A stretch of 7,611 bases of DNA from Planctomycetota bacterium (GTDB lineage Bacteria > Planctomycetota > Phycisphaerae > UBA1845 > Fen-1342). The stretch covers positions 1-7,611 of the forward strand of contig JAUWXH010000082.1 in the NCBI GenBank assembly GCA_030616465.1, given 5' to 3'. The notes below the pieces were generated by a model, which made no database searches, was not told the origin of the DNA, and saw only the letters and a list, made by a program, of their open reading frames with translations. Made by a program: the position numbers and the translations under genes. Positions 1 to 5,857 of this stretch are shown in pieces. Each line of letters opens with the position of its first letter. Positions within the stretch are counted from its first letter, which is position 1.

Positions 1-412
1 CCGGCAGCGTCCACAGCAGCGAGATGCCGCAGCGCCGCCCCGTGCGGATCGCCCACGTGGCCAGCGGCCAGTACAACGCCAGGTAGAACGCCAACGCTGC
101 GTACCCCAGCCCGGTGACGGGCATCAGCCACCTGAGGTTGATCAGGAAGAAGATCCACCCGGCTGCAAAGCCGCCCCAATAGACCAGCCACGCCCGCTCG
201 ATCCGGCACACCGTCACCCCCCACGGCACCAGACATACGAACGCCAGCGGCCACAGCTCGTACGGCGGGAAGATCAACGACAGGCAGGCCACGCTCAGCG
301 CGTTGAGCAGCAGGCACAGGGCGGCGTCACGCCCCAGACCGACACGCACCTGCCGCGGCGCGGCGTACATCCGGCCGTATCTCACGTCCTTGCGCGGGTC
401 GGCTTTTTTCAT
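1..412 (-). CDS. lnt: Apolipoprotein N-acyltransferase, N-terminal part (runs off the left edge)
   Basis: Lnt is the inner-membrane enzyme that transfers the third acyl chain to the N-terminal cysteine of lipoproteins, the last step of lipoprotein maturation. Only the first 137 codons are inside the window, with no stop before the edge. The translation has a basic N-terminus (MKKADPRK), then hydrophobic helices at about 29-48, 52-68, 76-92 and 99-120. Residues 46-63 (LIFPPYELWPLAFVCLVP) match the Lnt signature after the first helix; E. coli Lnt reads LAFSPYDVWPAAILSL there. The segment near 89-95 ending in NLRWL matches the next conserved region of the family. The nitrilase-like catalytic domain (Glu-Lys-Cys) lies outside the window and cannot be checked. 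The start is the ATG at 412-410; the ribosome site is weak, and the ATG at codon 15 is an alternative. The gene is divergent from the AhpD-like gene. The family call rests on motif recall, not on a search. Confidence 0.85.
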   Translation of the reverse strand, partial: MKKADPRKDVRYGRMYAAPRQVRVGLGRDAALCLLLNALSVACLSLIFPPYELWPLAFVCLVPWGVTVCRIERAWLVYWGGFAAGWIFFLINLRWLMPVTGLGYAALAFYLALYWPLATWAIRTGRRCGISLLWTLP

Positions 413-714
413 CGCGGCTCGTCGGTCGGGCCGAAAAGGGCCGCCGCGCTACGCCACGCGACCGTTGCTGCCTGTGCCACGGAACCCATGCCGGCGATTG
501 TGCGAGCGGCGCTGCGTAGCGTCAAGCGGGGCAAAGCGGCAGCGCTGTGGTCATCCACTGATTAGCCGGTTAAATGGTCAAATGGTCAAATGGTTAAATG
601 GTCAGATGGAAGCCGGGTGCGAACAGGCGGTCCGTAGGCCTTCCGCTACGTGGTCACTGACGTCTTGCTGGTCCGTGACCGGCCGATCATTCGCACCAGA
701 CATGGAGCACGGCA
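413..714. other. Divergent intergenic region between lnt and the AhpD-like gene
   Basis: This stretch of about 300 bases separates two divergent genes and should hold both promoters. No reading frame in it looks coding: the frames that cross it give low-complexity Arg/Pro-rich translations and overlap the real genes. The only distinct structure is the AT-rich 8-bp tandem repeat at 568-609. Read on the minus strand, several repeat units contain TTGACC, close to a -35 box, and GCTAAT at 566-561 could be a matching -10 for lnt about 145 bases upstream of its start. That pairing is weak and unproven. No convincing promoter was seen for the plus-strand gene. Confidence 0.5.
568..609. repeat. 8-bp tandem repeat (GGTYAAAT), five units
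   Basis: Five consecutive octamers are present: GGTTAAAT at 568, GGTCAAAT at 576, GGTCAAAT at 584, GGTTAAAT at 592 and GGTCAGAT at 600, followed by GG. Variation is limited to T/C at position 4 and one A-to-G change in the last unit. The block is much more AT-rich than its surroundings. It looks like a microsatellite-type array that could change length by slippage. It lies about 106 bases upstream of the AhpD-like start and about 156 bases upstream of lnt. Confidence 0.9.
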
Positions 715-1065
715 ATGAGCCAGCGACTAAAGCAGTTTCGTGAGCACCGGGAAAAGATGAACGAGCGCATCCTGGCGGAGGGCAGCCTGCCAATCAACCG
801 CTTCTTCACCCTGGATGCCAAGGCCTACGAGGACGGGGCCCTCGACGCGCGGACTAAGGAGATCGCCGGCTTGGCCGCCTCGACCGTCCTGCGCTGCGAC
901 GACTGCATCGCCTACCACCTGATCCGCTGCAAAGAGCTGGGCGTGACCCGCGCCCAAGCGTTCGAAGCCCTCAGCGTGGCGCTGATCGTGGGCGGCTCGA
1001 TCGTCATCCCGCACCTGCGACGAGCCGTCGAGCTGCTGGACGAGCTCGACGCCCAGAGCGCGTAG
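715..1065 (+). CDS. AhpD-like / carboxymuconolactone decarboxylase-family protein
   Basis: This 116-residue all-helical protein is of the CMD/AhpD superfamily, cytosolic thiol proteins that often act in peroxide or alkylhydroperoxide defence. The core is a CxxC motif, C61-D-D-C64, followed by H68 and preceded by E49. The spacing E-(12)-C-(3)-C-(4)-H is the same as the catalytic set of mycobacterial AhpD (Glu118, Cys130, Cys133, His137), so the proton-relay and thiol residues are all present. The position of AhpD His132 is Asp63 here. An extra cysteine, C72, follows. The second half (GVTRAQAFEALSVALIVGG) is the typical helix after the active site. The start is well supported: GGAG at 704-707 lies 7 bases before the ATG. 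True decarboxylase activity is unlikely because a CxxC points to redox chemistry, but the substrate cannot be told from sequence. It stands alone between a divergent and a convergent neighbour, with no ahpC beside it. Confidence 0.88.
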   Translation: MSQRLKQFREHREKMNERILAEGSLPINRFFTLDAKAYEDGALDARTKEIAGLAASTVLRCDDCIAYHLIRCKELGVTRAQAFEALSVALIVGGSIVIPHLRRAVELLDELDAQSA

Positions 1066-1153
1066 CCACCGCGTCGCTCGGAGCGGGGGGAAGCGCCCGG
1101 TGTCGGCTGCCCCATGGTTGGGTGGCCCACGTCTTCAGGCCGGATTGCCCATC

Positions 1154-1250
1154 GTCACCCTGAACGCAGCGAAGGGTCTCTCGTCGGACGCGGGGGACTC
1201 CCCGCAGTCTGTGACGAGGTTCTTCGGTCGCTTCGCTCCCTCAGAATGAC
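1154..1250. repeat. Imperfect palindromic (REP/MITE-like) element between convergent genes
   Basis: The left arm begins GTCACCCTGA at 1154 and contains GCGAAGGGTCTC. The right arm, read on the minus strand from 1250, begins GTCATTCTGAGGGAGCGAAG and reaches CTCGTC. The arms share GTCA-CTGA-GCGAAG and CTCGTC, with a gap of several bases in the left arm. In the centre, GCGGGG (1190-1195) pairs perfectly with CCCCGC (1200-1205) around a 4-base loop. The GTCATnCTGAG...GCGAAG motif is one I recognise as recurring in intergenic spaces of many bacterial genomes. It fills the gap between the ends of the AhpD-like gene and the TPR gene, so it could also act as a two-way transcription stop. Whether it is dispersed in this genome cannot be seen from one window. 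Confidence 0.7.
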
Positions 1251-1294
1251 GCCGTGTTCCCTGCACGCCCGTCCTACAGCCTAGCGCGGCGGGG

Positions 1295-3127
1295 TTATCC
1301 GCCCGGTTCGCCTGACGCCGGTGCCTGGCGGGCCAGGATCATCAGCGGCATGCGCGGCGGGTTACGCCGGGCGGCGTGCCACGCTTTCCATGCCGATCGC
1401 ATGGCGTCTTCATCTTCCCAGCCGAACGCTTTCCACCATTCCGCCGTATGGCCGCCGCCGAGAGCCGCTAGCAGGCCCGCGATCGGCTGGCTCGCCTGCG
1501 CCGGCCCTGAGCGCGGCCGAGGCGTCTGCTCCGGTTCCCTGGGCACCGCGTCACCCTTCATACGCCGGCCCATCTGGTGAAGCAGCCAGCTCGTCAGCGC
1601 GTCGGCCTGGGCATAGAACTGCAGTTGCTTTTCATCCGGCAGCCGTTCTGTCGCGAGCAGGGCGTCGGGGTCGGGCGCGACCGGCCCGAGTAGACGACGG
1701 AACAACAGCCGCCGGGCCGGCGGTTCCGCCTGGAGCGACAGCCCTTCGACGATCACCAGCGGCAGCTCGGCACCGCGGTACGCGTCGGTGAGCAGCAGGT
1801 GCGTGAGCTCATTTGGCAGCGTACTGCTCAGCAGCAGCGGATCACCCTGGAGCAGGTCCATTCTCCGCAGCAGCACGCGCCCACCCTGCACCCGCGTTCG
1901 GCTGAGCGCGCGCGTCTTGCCCCGCGTGCCGGCGGCTTGTTGCAGCTCCACGGCGCGCGCATGAACGCGCAGCTCGCAGCGCGGCTGCCAGGTCGGCCCC
2001 GCAGAGACACCCAGCCAACTGCAAATGCCCGCGAAGTGAAACTCCGCCGCCTCCGCGACACGCTCCGCGATGAGGTCGTTGCGGGCATAGACGTCGAAGT
2101 GCGCGGTCCGGCGCTGCTTCCACACGTCGGGTAGGGCCATCAGCCAGGCCCCGCCCCGGCGTCGGGTGCGCGTCGCCGCGTACATCGCTCGCAGACGGTC
2201 GCTCGTCGCCTGCCGTAGACGCTCGCCCGCCGCGCGCCGCTGATCCGCCGGCGGAAGCTCCCAGGCCTCGCCCAGCGCCTGCGCGTAGCTTCGGCCGGCT
2301 TCCAGCACCCGTCCGGCCTTCTCCGCCAACAGACCGACGATAATCCGTTCGACGACCGGCTCATCGCTACGGCTCAGCACGTTGGTCGCCCGGGCGAGCA
2401 ATCGAGCGGCGGCTTCCGGGTCGATCGGTTTGGAGAAATCGCCCTGGGCCAACGCCAGTCCGAGCGACAGCGCCCACCGCGATCGGATGTCCGCCGCCGC
2501 CGCGCGGTCCGCGGCCAGTACGTGCTCGTACAGCGCGAACGCCTCGTTGAAGTTCTGCACCAGGTAGTGGTCGTCGGCGGCACCCAGCCACGCGGCCCGT
2601 TCGCTGCTTGCCAGCGCCGCCCCCAAATCCGGCCGCAGCGAGCTGATTTCCTTGATGCGCTCGAGCGCGGCATCGAAGAGCTCGAGCCGCAGCAAGCGCT
2701 GCACCTCGCCTGCCCGCTGCCCGGCCTGCTCGCGCGCGCCGACGATTTCCCGACGCAGCTCGACCGCCTTGGCGTGTACCGGCTCGACCGCCAGGACTGC
2801 CTCAAGTGCCGTCAGGCAATCGTCAAACCGCCGTTCGGCCAGCCACTCCCGTGCCAACGCGAGGTGGAGGCCCACGTATTCATGGCGCACGGCGGCGTTC
2901 TGCGGGGTGGCTCGCAGGGCTTCCTGTGCCCGGCGGACGGCCTGGTCAATGGACCCGCTCCGCAACAGTCCCGTCAGTTCCGCGCGCAGCGCCGGGTCGG
3001 CGGGCGGGGGCTGTTGCTGGGCAAAAGCGCCGCCGGCGGACACCACCAGGCAAACGCCCAGCAGCAGCTTGAGCGACTGACACGCCACGGTACAATAACG
3101 CTTCTTGAATGATCGACCTGGTTTCAT
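1295..3127 (-). CDS. Secreted TPR protein with degenerate peptidase-MA-like (pseudo-HExxH) domain
   Basis: This is a 610-residue exported protein. Residues 1-36 form a signal peptide: basic n-region, hydrophobic core LLLGVCLVVSAGGAFA, likely cut after AFA36. The mature protein starts with a Gln/Pro-rich linker. Residues about 46-300 are helical TPR-like repeats (for example around 53-75, 88-118, 142-170 and 188-208). From about 338 (RRTAHFDVYARNDL) a second domain begins that resembles the gluzincin 'peptidase MA-like' fold seen behind TPRs. Where HExxH is expected the protein has N439-E-L-T-H443, followed by E461 in VIVEGLSLQAE, the usual place of the third zinc ligand. The first His is lost (codon AAT), so catalysis is doubtful. 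A C-terminal helical tail includes WWKAFGWEDEDAMRSAW (564-580). AGGAG lies 13 bases before the ATG, which is rather far, but no better start is present. It is convergent with the AhpD-like gene and divergent from the PIN-TRAM gene. Function is unknown; a periplasmic protein-binding role is an inference. Confidence 0.8.
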   Translation of the reverse strand: MKPGRSFKKRYCTVACQSLKLLLGVCLVVSAGGAFAQQQPPPADPALRAELTGLLRSGSIDQAVRRAQEALRATPQNAAVRHEYVGLHLALAREWLAERRFDDCLTALEAVLAVEPVHAKAVELRREIVGAREQAGQRAGEVQRLLRLELFDAALERIKEISSLRPDLGAALASSERAAWLGAADDHYLVQNFNEAFALYEHVLAADRAAAADIRSRWALSLGLALAQGDFSKPIDPEAAARLLARATNVLSRSDEPVVERIIVGLLAEKAGRVLEAGRSYAQALGEAWELPPADQRRAAGERLRQATSDRLRAMYAATRTRRRGGAWLMALPDVWKQRRTAHFDVYARNDLIAERVAEAAEFHFAGICSWLGVSAGPTWQPRCELRVHARAVELQQAAGTRGKTRALSRTRVQGGRVLLRRMDLLQGDPLLLSSTLPNELTHLLLTDAYRGAELPLVIVEGLSLQAEPPARRLLFRRLLGPVAPDPDALLATERLPDEKQLQFYAQADALTSWLLHQMGRRMKGDAVPREPEQTPRPRSGPAQASQPIAGLLAALGGGHTAEWWKAFGWEDEDAMRSAWKAWHAARRNPPRMPLMILARQAPASGEPGG

Positions 3128-3210
3128 TGTGATGGTATTGCTCCTGCCGGGGGGCGGACCGGCCCGCCGGCGACTGGATCATCCTGTGCCCATTATAAGG
3201 GGAGAAGATC
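3128..3210. promoter_or_regulatory. Divergent promoter region; candidate -10 box on the minus strand
   Basis: These 83 bases must hold start signals for both divergent genes. The minus strand has a perfect TATAAT at 3197-3192, about 65 bases before the TPR start, but no good -35 box at the right distance. The same bases on the plus strand give TATAAG, which is too close to the PIN-TRAM start to be its promoter. A GC-rich hairpin (GGCGG 3153-3157 with CCGCC 3164-3168, loop of six) would lie in the TPR gene's leader RNA. The plus-strand gene has a strong ribosome site, AGGGGAG at 3198-3204, six bases before its ATG. Confidence 0.35.
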
Positions 3211-4290
3211 ATGCTGCTCTGGGCGTTGCGAGCGTTGTTCATCCTTTTGATGGGGGTGGTGGCCTTCTCGGCGGCGGCCGAGGACGTGGGTACGGCAACC
3301 AAGCTGCCGCTGTACCTCATTGCGGCCATCTGCGTCGCCTGTGTTCTGGTCGGTATCGATCTGCTCATCACCCGTAAGTCGCTGGCCGCCCTGTCCGGCG
3401 CGTTTCTCGGACTGGTGGTCGGCATGATCGTCGCTTACGGACTGGGGCTGATCCTCGATCACATGGTCTTCCGCATCTTCCTCCAGACGTCACCCGCGAC
3501 GGCCGACCCGGCCACGCTGCGCCTGATCGGTGTGGTCAAGCTGATGATCGGCATCGTCTGCTGCTATCTGGCGATCAGCTTCATCCTCCAAACCAAGGAC
3601 GATGTCCGCTTCGTCATCCCCTACGTTGAGTTCACCAAGCAGACCCGCGGCGCTCGCCCGCTCGTCCTCGATACTTCCGTAATTATCGACGGCCGCGTGG
3701 CCGACATCTGCGATACCCGCATCATCGATTCACCGCTGATCATCCCGCGCTTCGTCTTGCAGGAGCTCCAGGCCATCGCCGACAGTTCCGACAAGCTTAA
3801 GCGCAACCGCGGCCGACGCGGCCTGGATATGCTCAACAAGCTCCAGACCAACGACCAAATCGACATCAGGATTTCCGACACCCGCCTGCCCAGTGTTGAA
3901 GAGGCCGGCACCGTCGATCAGAAGCTGGTCGCGTTGGCCAAGAAGCTCGACGGCCGCGTCGTGACCAACGACTACAACCTCAACAAGATTGCCCAGTTGC
4001 GCGGCGTGGACGCCATCAACATCAATGACCTGACCAACGCCCTCAAGCCCGTCGTGCTTCCCGGCGAACCGCTCACCGTGCGGGTCATCAAGCCCGGCGA
4101 GGAGGCTGGGCAGGGTATCGGCTACCTTGAGGACGGCACCATGGTGGTGGCCGAGAACTCCCGCGACAAGATCAACGAAGATGTCAACCTCATCGTCACC
4201 AGCGTGCTGCAAACCTCCGCCGGCCGCATGATCTTCGGTCGCCCGGAAGGCACGCCAAGCCCCCACCTGCGCCGCGGTCGGCGCGATTGA
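3211..4290 (+). CDS. Membrane-anchored PIN-TRAM domain protein (YacL type)
   Basis: This 359-residue protein has the full architecture of the YacL family (B. subtilis YacL is about the same length). Four membrane helices lie at about 3-21, 33-53, 60-83 and 104-126. A cytosolic PIN domain spans about 149-275, with acidic metal-binding residues in order: D154 (LVLDTSVIIDGR), E185 (VLQELQAIAD), D236 (TVDQKLVALA) and D254 (VVTNDYNLNK). A TRAM domain follows at about 283-343, including GQGIGYLEDGTMVVAE and the final GRMIFGRP. PIN domains are Mg/Mn-dependent ribonucleases and TRAM domains bind RNA, so a membrane-tethered RNase is the family-based expectation; the natural target is not known. All four acidic positions are intact, so it should be active. 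The start is fixed by AGGGGAG six bases upstream. The C-terminal tail HLRRGRRD is basic. The next gene is 481 bases away, so it is probably transcribed alone. Confidence 0.92.
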   Translation: MLLWALRALFILLMGVVAFSAAAEDVGTATKLPLYLIAAICVACVLVGIDLLITRKSLAALSGAFLGLVVGMIVAYGLGLILDHMVFRIFLQTSPATADPATLRLIGVVKLMIGIVCCYLAISFILQTKDDVRFVIPYVEFTKQTRGARPLVLDTSVIIDGRVADICDTRIIDSPLIIPRFVLQELQAIADSSDKLKRNRGRRGLDMLNKLQTNDQIDIRISDTRLPSVEEAGTVDQKLVALAKKLDGRVVTNDYNLNKIAQLRGVDAININDLTNALKPVVLPGEPLTVRVIKPGEEAGQGIGYLEDGTMVVAENSRDKINEDVNLIVTSVLQTSAGRMIFGRPEGTPSPHLRRGRRD

Positions 4291-4660
4291 TGGCGACGCG
4301 ACGGCCCGAGCCCGCTCGTTGCAAGTGAATCGTCCTGCGAACGACGGACTATGGGACGCGGCCGGCGTGCTTGGACCTGCTTCGCCTGGCGTTAACCGTG
4401 TTCGTTGAGCCGCTGGCTCATCTTCGCTTCCGGGTCCCGATGTCCCTGAAAAGGCGTTCACCAGACGAGTCGTCCGCGAAGTCGCTGCCGTTGTCCCACC
4501 CGCTCGAACGACGCCGATATCCACGCCGTCGCCCGCAACGCGTGCGATTATCGCGCCTAGAGACAGTCTGGGCGCGCCCCGCTGAGCGTGTGCGTCTGTC
4601 CGTGTCTCGTCGGCGCGTGTCGGTCGCCACCTCGCCGATCCAGCTCGTCGGCTGTGTGGC

Positions 4661-4690
4661 GATCCCCTTCGGCAGCGCTGCCCGGGGATC
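4661..4690. promoter_or_regulatory. 30-bp near-perfect palindrome (candidate operator or hairpin)
   Basis: Outer arms GATCCCC (4661-4667) and GGGGATC (4684-4690) are perfect inverted repeats. They enclose an inner perfect 12-bp palindrome GGCAGCGCTGCC (4671-4682), offset by three bases on the left and one on the right. It ends four bases before the candidate -35 box of the next gene, a typical place for an activator or repressor site. As RNA it would fold into a strong hairpin, but no T-run follows on either strand, so a simple intrinsic terminator is less likely. Confidence 0.5.
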
Positions 4691-4694
4691 GAAT

Positions 4695-4724
4695 TTCACT
4701 TCGCCGCCTGAGCGTGCGAATAAT
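4695..4724 (+). promoter_or_regulatory. Candidate sigma-70-type promoter for the 176-residue gene
   Basis: TTCACT at 4695-4700 matches four of six bases of TTGACA, and AATAAT at 4719-4724 matches five of six of TATAAT, with an 18-base spacer. Transcription would start near 4731 and give a leader of about 40 bases before the ATG at 4772. The surrounding sequence is GC-rich, which makes the AT-rich -10 stand out. This is consensus matching by eye only. Confidence 0.35.
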
Positions 4725-4771
4725 GTAGTAGGGGAGGGAGCGGCCGGCGGGAAAACGCCACAGGTGGCCTC

Positions 4772-5302
4772 ATGGTCTCGCGAATCAGTCCAGGGCATCC
4801 GCTCCGAAAGCTGTTCAGCGGCTTGGTCGAGCAGGTGTTCATGGCCGACATGGGCATCTGCGACCTGCAGCTCACCGAGTATCTTGGCGAGATGCTGTTG
4901 GACTTCGTCCACGTGGACCGCATCTATTGCATGCGGAACGTCAGCGGCGAGGCCATCCGCGAAATCTCACGCCTCGAGGCCGAAGCCTACCTCGGCCCCA
5001 GCACGGATTGCTCCGCCCGATCACGCTTGATTAACCGCTACATCGGGGATTTCACCCTGTTCTGGGCGGGAATTTATCCGGAGAGCCTGCGCCCACCGCG
5101 CGTGGGCGTCGATCGCCTTCACGTCTACCTGATCCAGGGTAAGCGCTCGTACGGGATCGCCAGCGAGCTCAGCAGGGCGGAATCGGACCCGCCGGCGACG
5201 CTGCTACGCTGCTTGAGCGACGAGTTTGAGTACTGCGTGCACGGGCTGCACCTGGTGCGGGATAGCTGGGAGCGTCTGAGCCGCCAGCAGGAGGGCAATT
5301 GA
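4772..5302 (+). CDS. Conserved-looking protein of unknown function (176 residues)
   Basis: I do not recognise a named family. The 176-residue translation has no signal peptide and no membrane helix; it looks like a cytosolic, mainly helical protein. Visible landmarks are an acidic/hydrophobic helix at 28-50, the motif RYIGDFTLFWAGIYPE at 89-104, a short strand-like segment HVYLIQGKRSYGIASE (117-132), and a helix FEYCVHGLHLVRDSWERL (152-169) near the end. The GDFTLF-GIYPE pattern is of the sort seen in uncharacterised conserved proteins, but I cannot name one with confidence. Codon use with G/C in third positions supports a real gene. AGGTGG at 4762-4767 lies four bases before the chosen ATG; this is modest, and the ATGs at codons 24 and 27 are possible later starts. 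A candidate promoter and a palindrome lie just upstream, suggesting its own regulated transcription. Confidence 0.72.
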   Translation: MVSRISPGHPLRKLFSGLVEQVFMADMGICDLQLTEYLGEMLLDFVHVDRIYCMRNVSGEAIREISRLEAEAYLGPSTDCSARSRLINRYIGDFTLFWAGIYPESLRPPRVGVDRLHVYLIQGKRSYGIASELSRAESDPPATLLRCLSDEFEYCVHGLHLVRDSWERLSRQQEGN

Positions 5303-5391
5303 GGAGCGTGTCCCCTCCCGCGATCAGTTATCGGACGTAAAGACCCCGCCTGGCGCCCAAGTCAGCACATTCTTGCATAGCGGCAAAGCAA

Positions 5392-5686
5392 ATGGCATCG
5401 GGCCGACAAGCGTTCGATGCCCTGTTTGGCAACCGCTCGGCCGGCCGGTTTCTGGACGAAGCCGCGCCCCGGGGGACGCTACGACCAGCTTGACCTGCAA
5501 ATCTCCAGCGGCGCCCCGCGCATCCCAGTGTGGCCATGGGAGGCGCTACGCGATTCTGCGGCGGGCCTCCTTGCCCAAACCTGTCAGATCGAGCGTCACC
5601 TCAACAAAGTCGTCGCCCCGCAGCCACTCGATGAAAGACTGCCGCGCGTCCGCCACGCACCGGCGGTGGACGTATTTTTCAAATGA
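5392..5686 (+). pseudogene. Decayed, frameshifted fragment of a CHAT-type (caspase-like) domain protein
   Basis: Two plus-strand frames join into one protein-like sequence. The first, from the ATG at 5392, reads MASGRQAFDALFGNRSAGR, then FLDEAAP, and soon hits a stop. The second frame continues from about 5468 with GGRYDQLDLQISSGAPRI, then PVWPWEALRDSAAGLLAQ and TCQIERHLNKVV, ending at TGA 5684-5686. The shift falls in a CCCCGGGGG run at 5467-5475, and removing one base there restores one frame. The order 'xLFxALF ... LxLxIxS ... PWEALRD ... CQIERxLN' is what I recall from the N-terminal half of CHAT domains, before the catalytic His and Cys, which are both missing here. No ribosome site is seen at the ATG, and the sequence upstream in this frame is closed by a TAA at 5338. 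The minus strand also stays open over part of this region, so strand choice is not certain. CHAT assignment is from memory of family patterns and is moderate. Confidence 0.5.
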
Positions 5687-5857
5687 TGACTGTTGACCAC
5701 ATTGGCGGAGAAGTTTAGCGTGTTTTGCGGAATTCGCGCTGAGCGCACACCTCGCAGGGTGGACGGCGCTGGCAATGCACTTCTTGTCAGGATTCGAAGT
5801 GGGCGGGTAGGCGCTGCGCAGCCGGATCTTGGCAGGTCATGAGAAGGAGACGACACC

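Larger units (their letters stand above)
4291..4771. other. Intergenic region upstream of the 176-residue gene
   Basis: This gap holds no reading frame that looks real: the open frames through it give Arg/Ser-rich translations or run antisense to the neighbouring genes. No tRNA or other RNA gene was recognised. The left part (4291-4650) shows nothing distinct apart from a weak CGAG/CTCG dyad just after the PIN-TRAM stop, which is too short to call a terminator. The right part holds the palindrome at 4661-4690 and a candidate promoter at 4695-4724, described separately. The length could also hide a small RNA or a decayed gene. Confidence 0.5.

Noticed and set aside
303..743. Plus-strand open frame of 146 residues across the lnt start and the octamer array
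   Set aside because: It is antisense to lnt, translates the tandem repeat into a low-complexity peptide, and overlaps the AhpD-like start.
2522..3112. Plus-strand open frame of 196 residues opposite the TPR gene
   Set aside because: It lies fully antisense to the signal peptide and TPR part of a convincing gene, with no ribosome site or known motif.
3730..4524. Long minus-strand open frame opposite the PIN-TRAM gene
   Set aside because: It is antisense to a well-supported domain protein and shows no recognisable motifs; long antisense frames are expected in GC-rich DNA.
4371..5030. Plus-strand open frame of 219 residues
   Set aside because: The translation is Arg/Ser/Pro-rich without domains and its second half is an out-of-frame reading of the 176-residue gene.
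5693..5721. TTGACC followed by TAGCGT as a promoter for the repeat protein
   Set aside because: The -10 match is only three of six, and the leader would be over 130 bases; not strong enough to list.
5541..5760. Minus-strand open stretch reading ARQSFIEWLRGDD and EVTLDLTGLGKEARRR
   Set aside because: It has some coding character, but it has no start signal, ends at a stop, and overlaps the plus-strand CHAT-like reading, which has better family-like motifs. It remains the main alternative for this region.
5813..5822. 10-bp palindrome GCTGCGCAGC upstream of the repeat protein
   Set aside because: Short GC-rich palindromes of this length are common by chance in this base composition.
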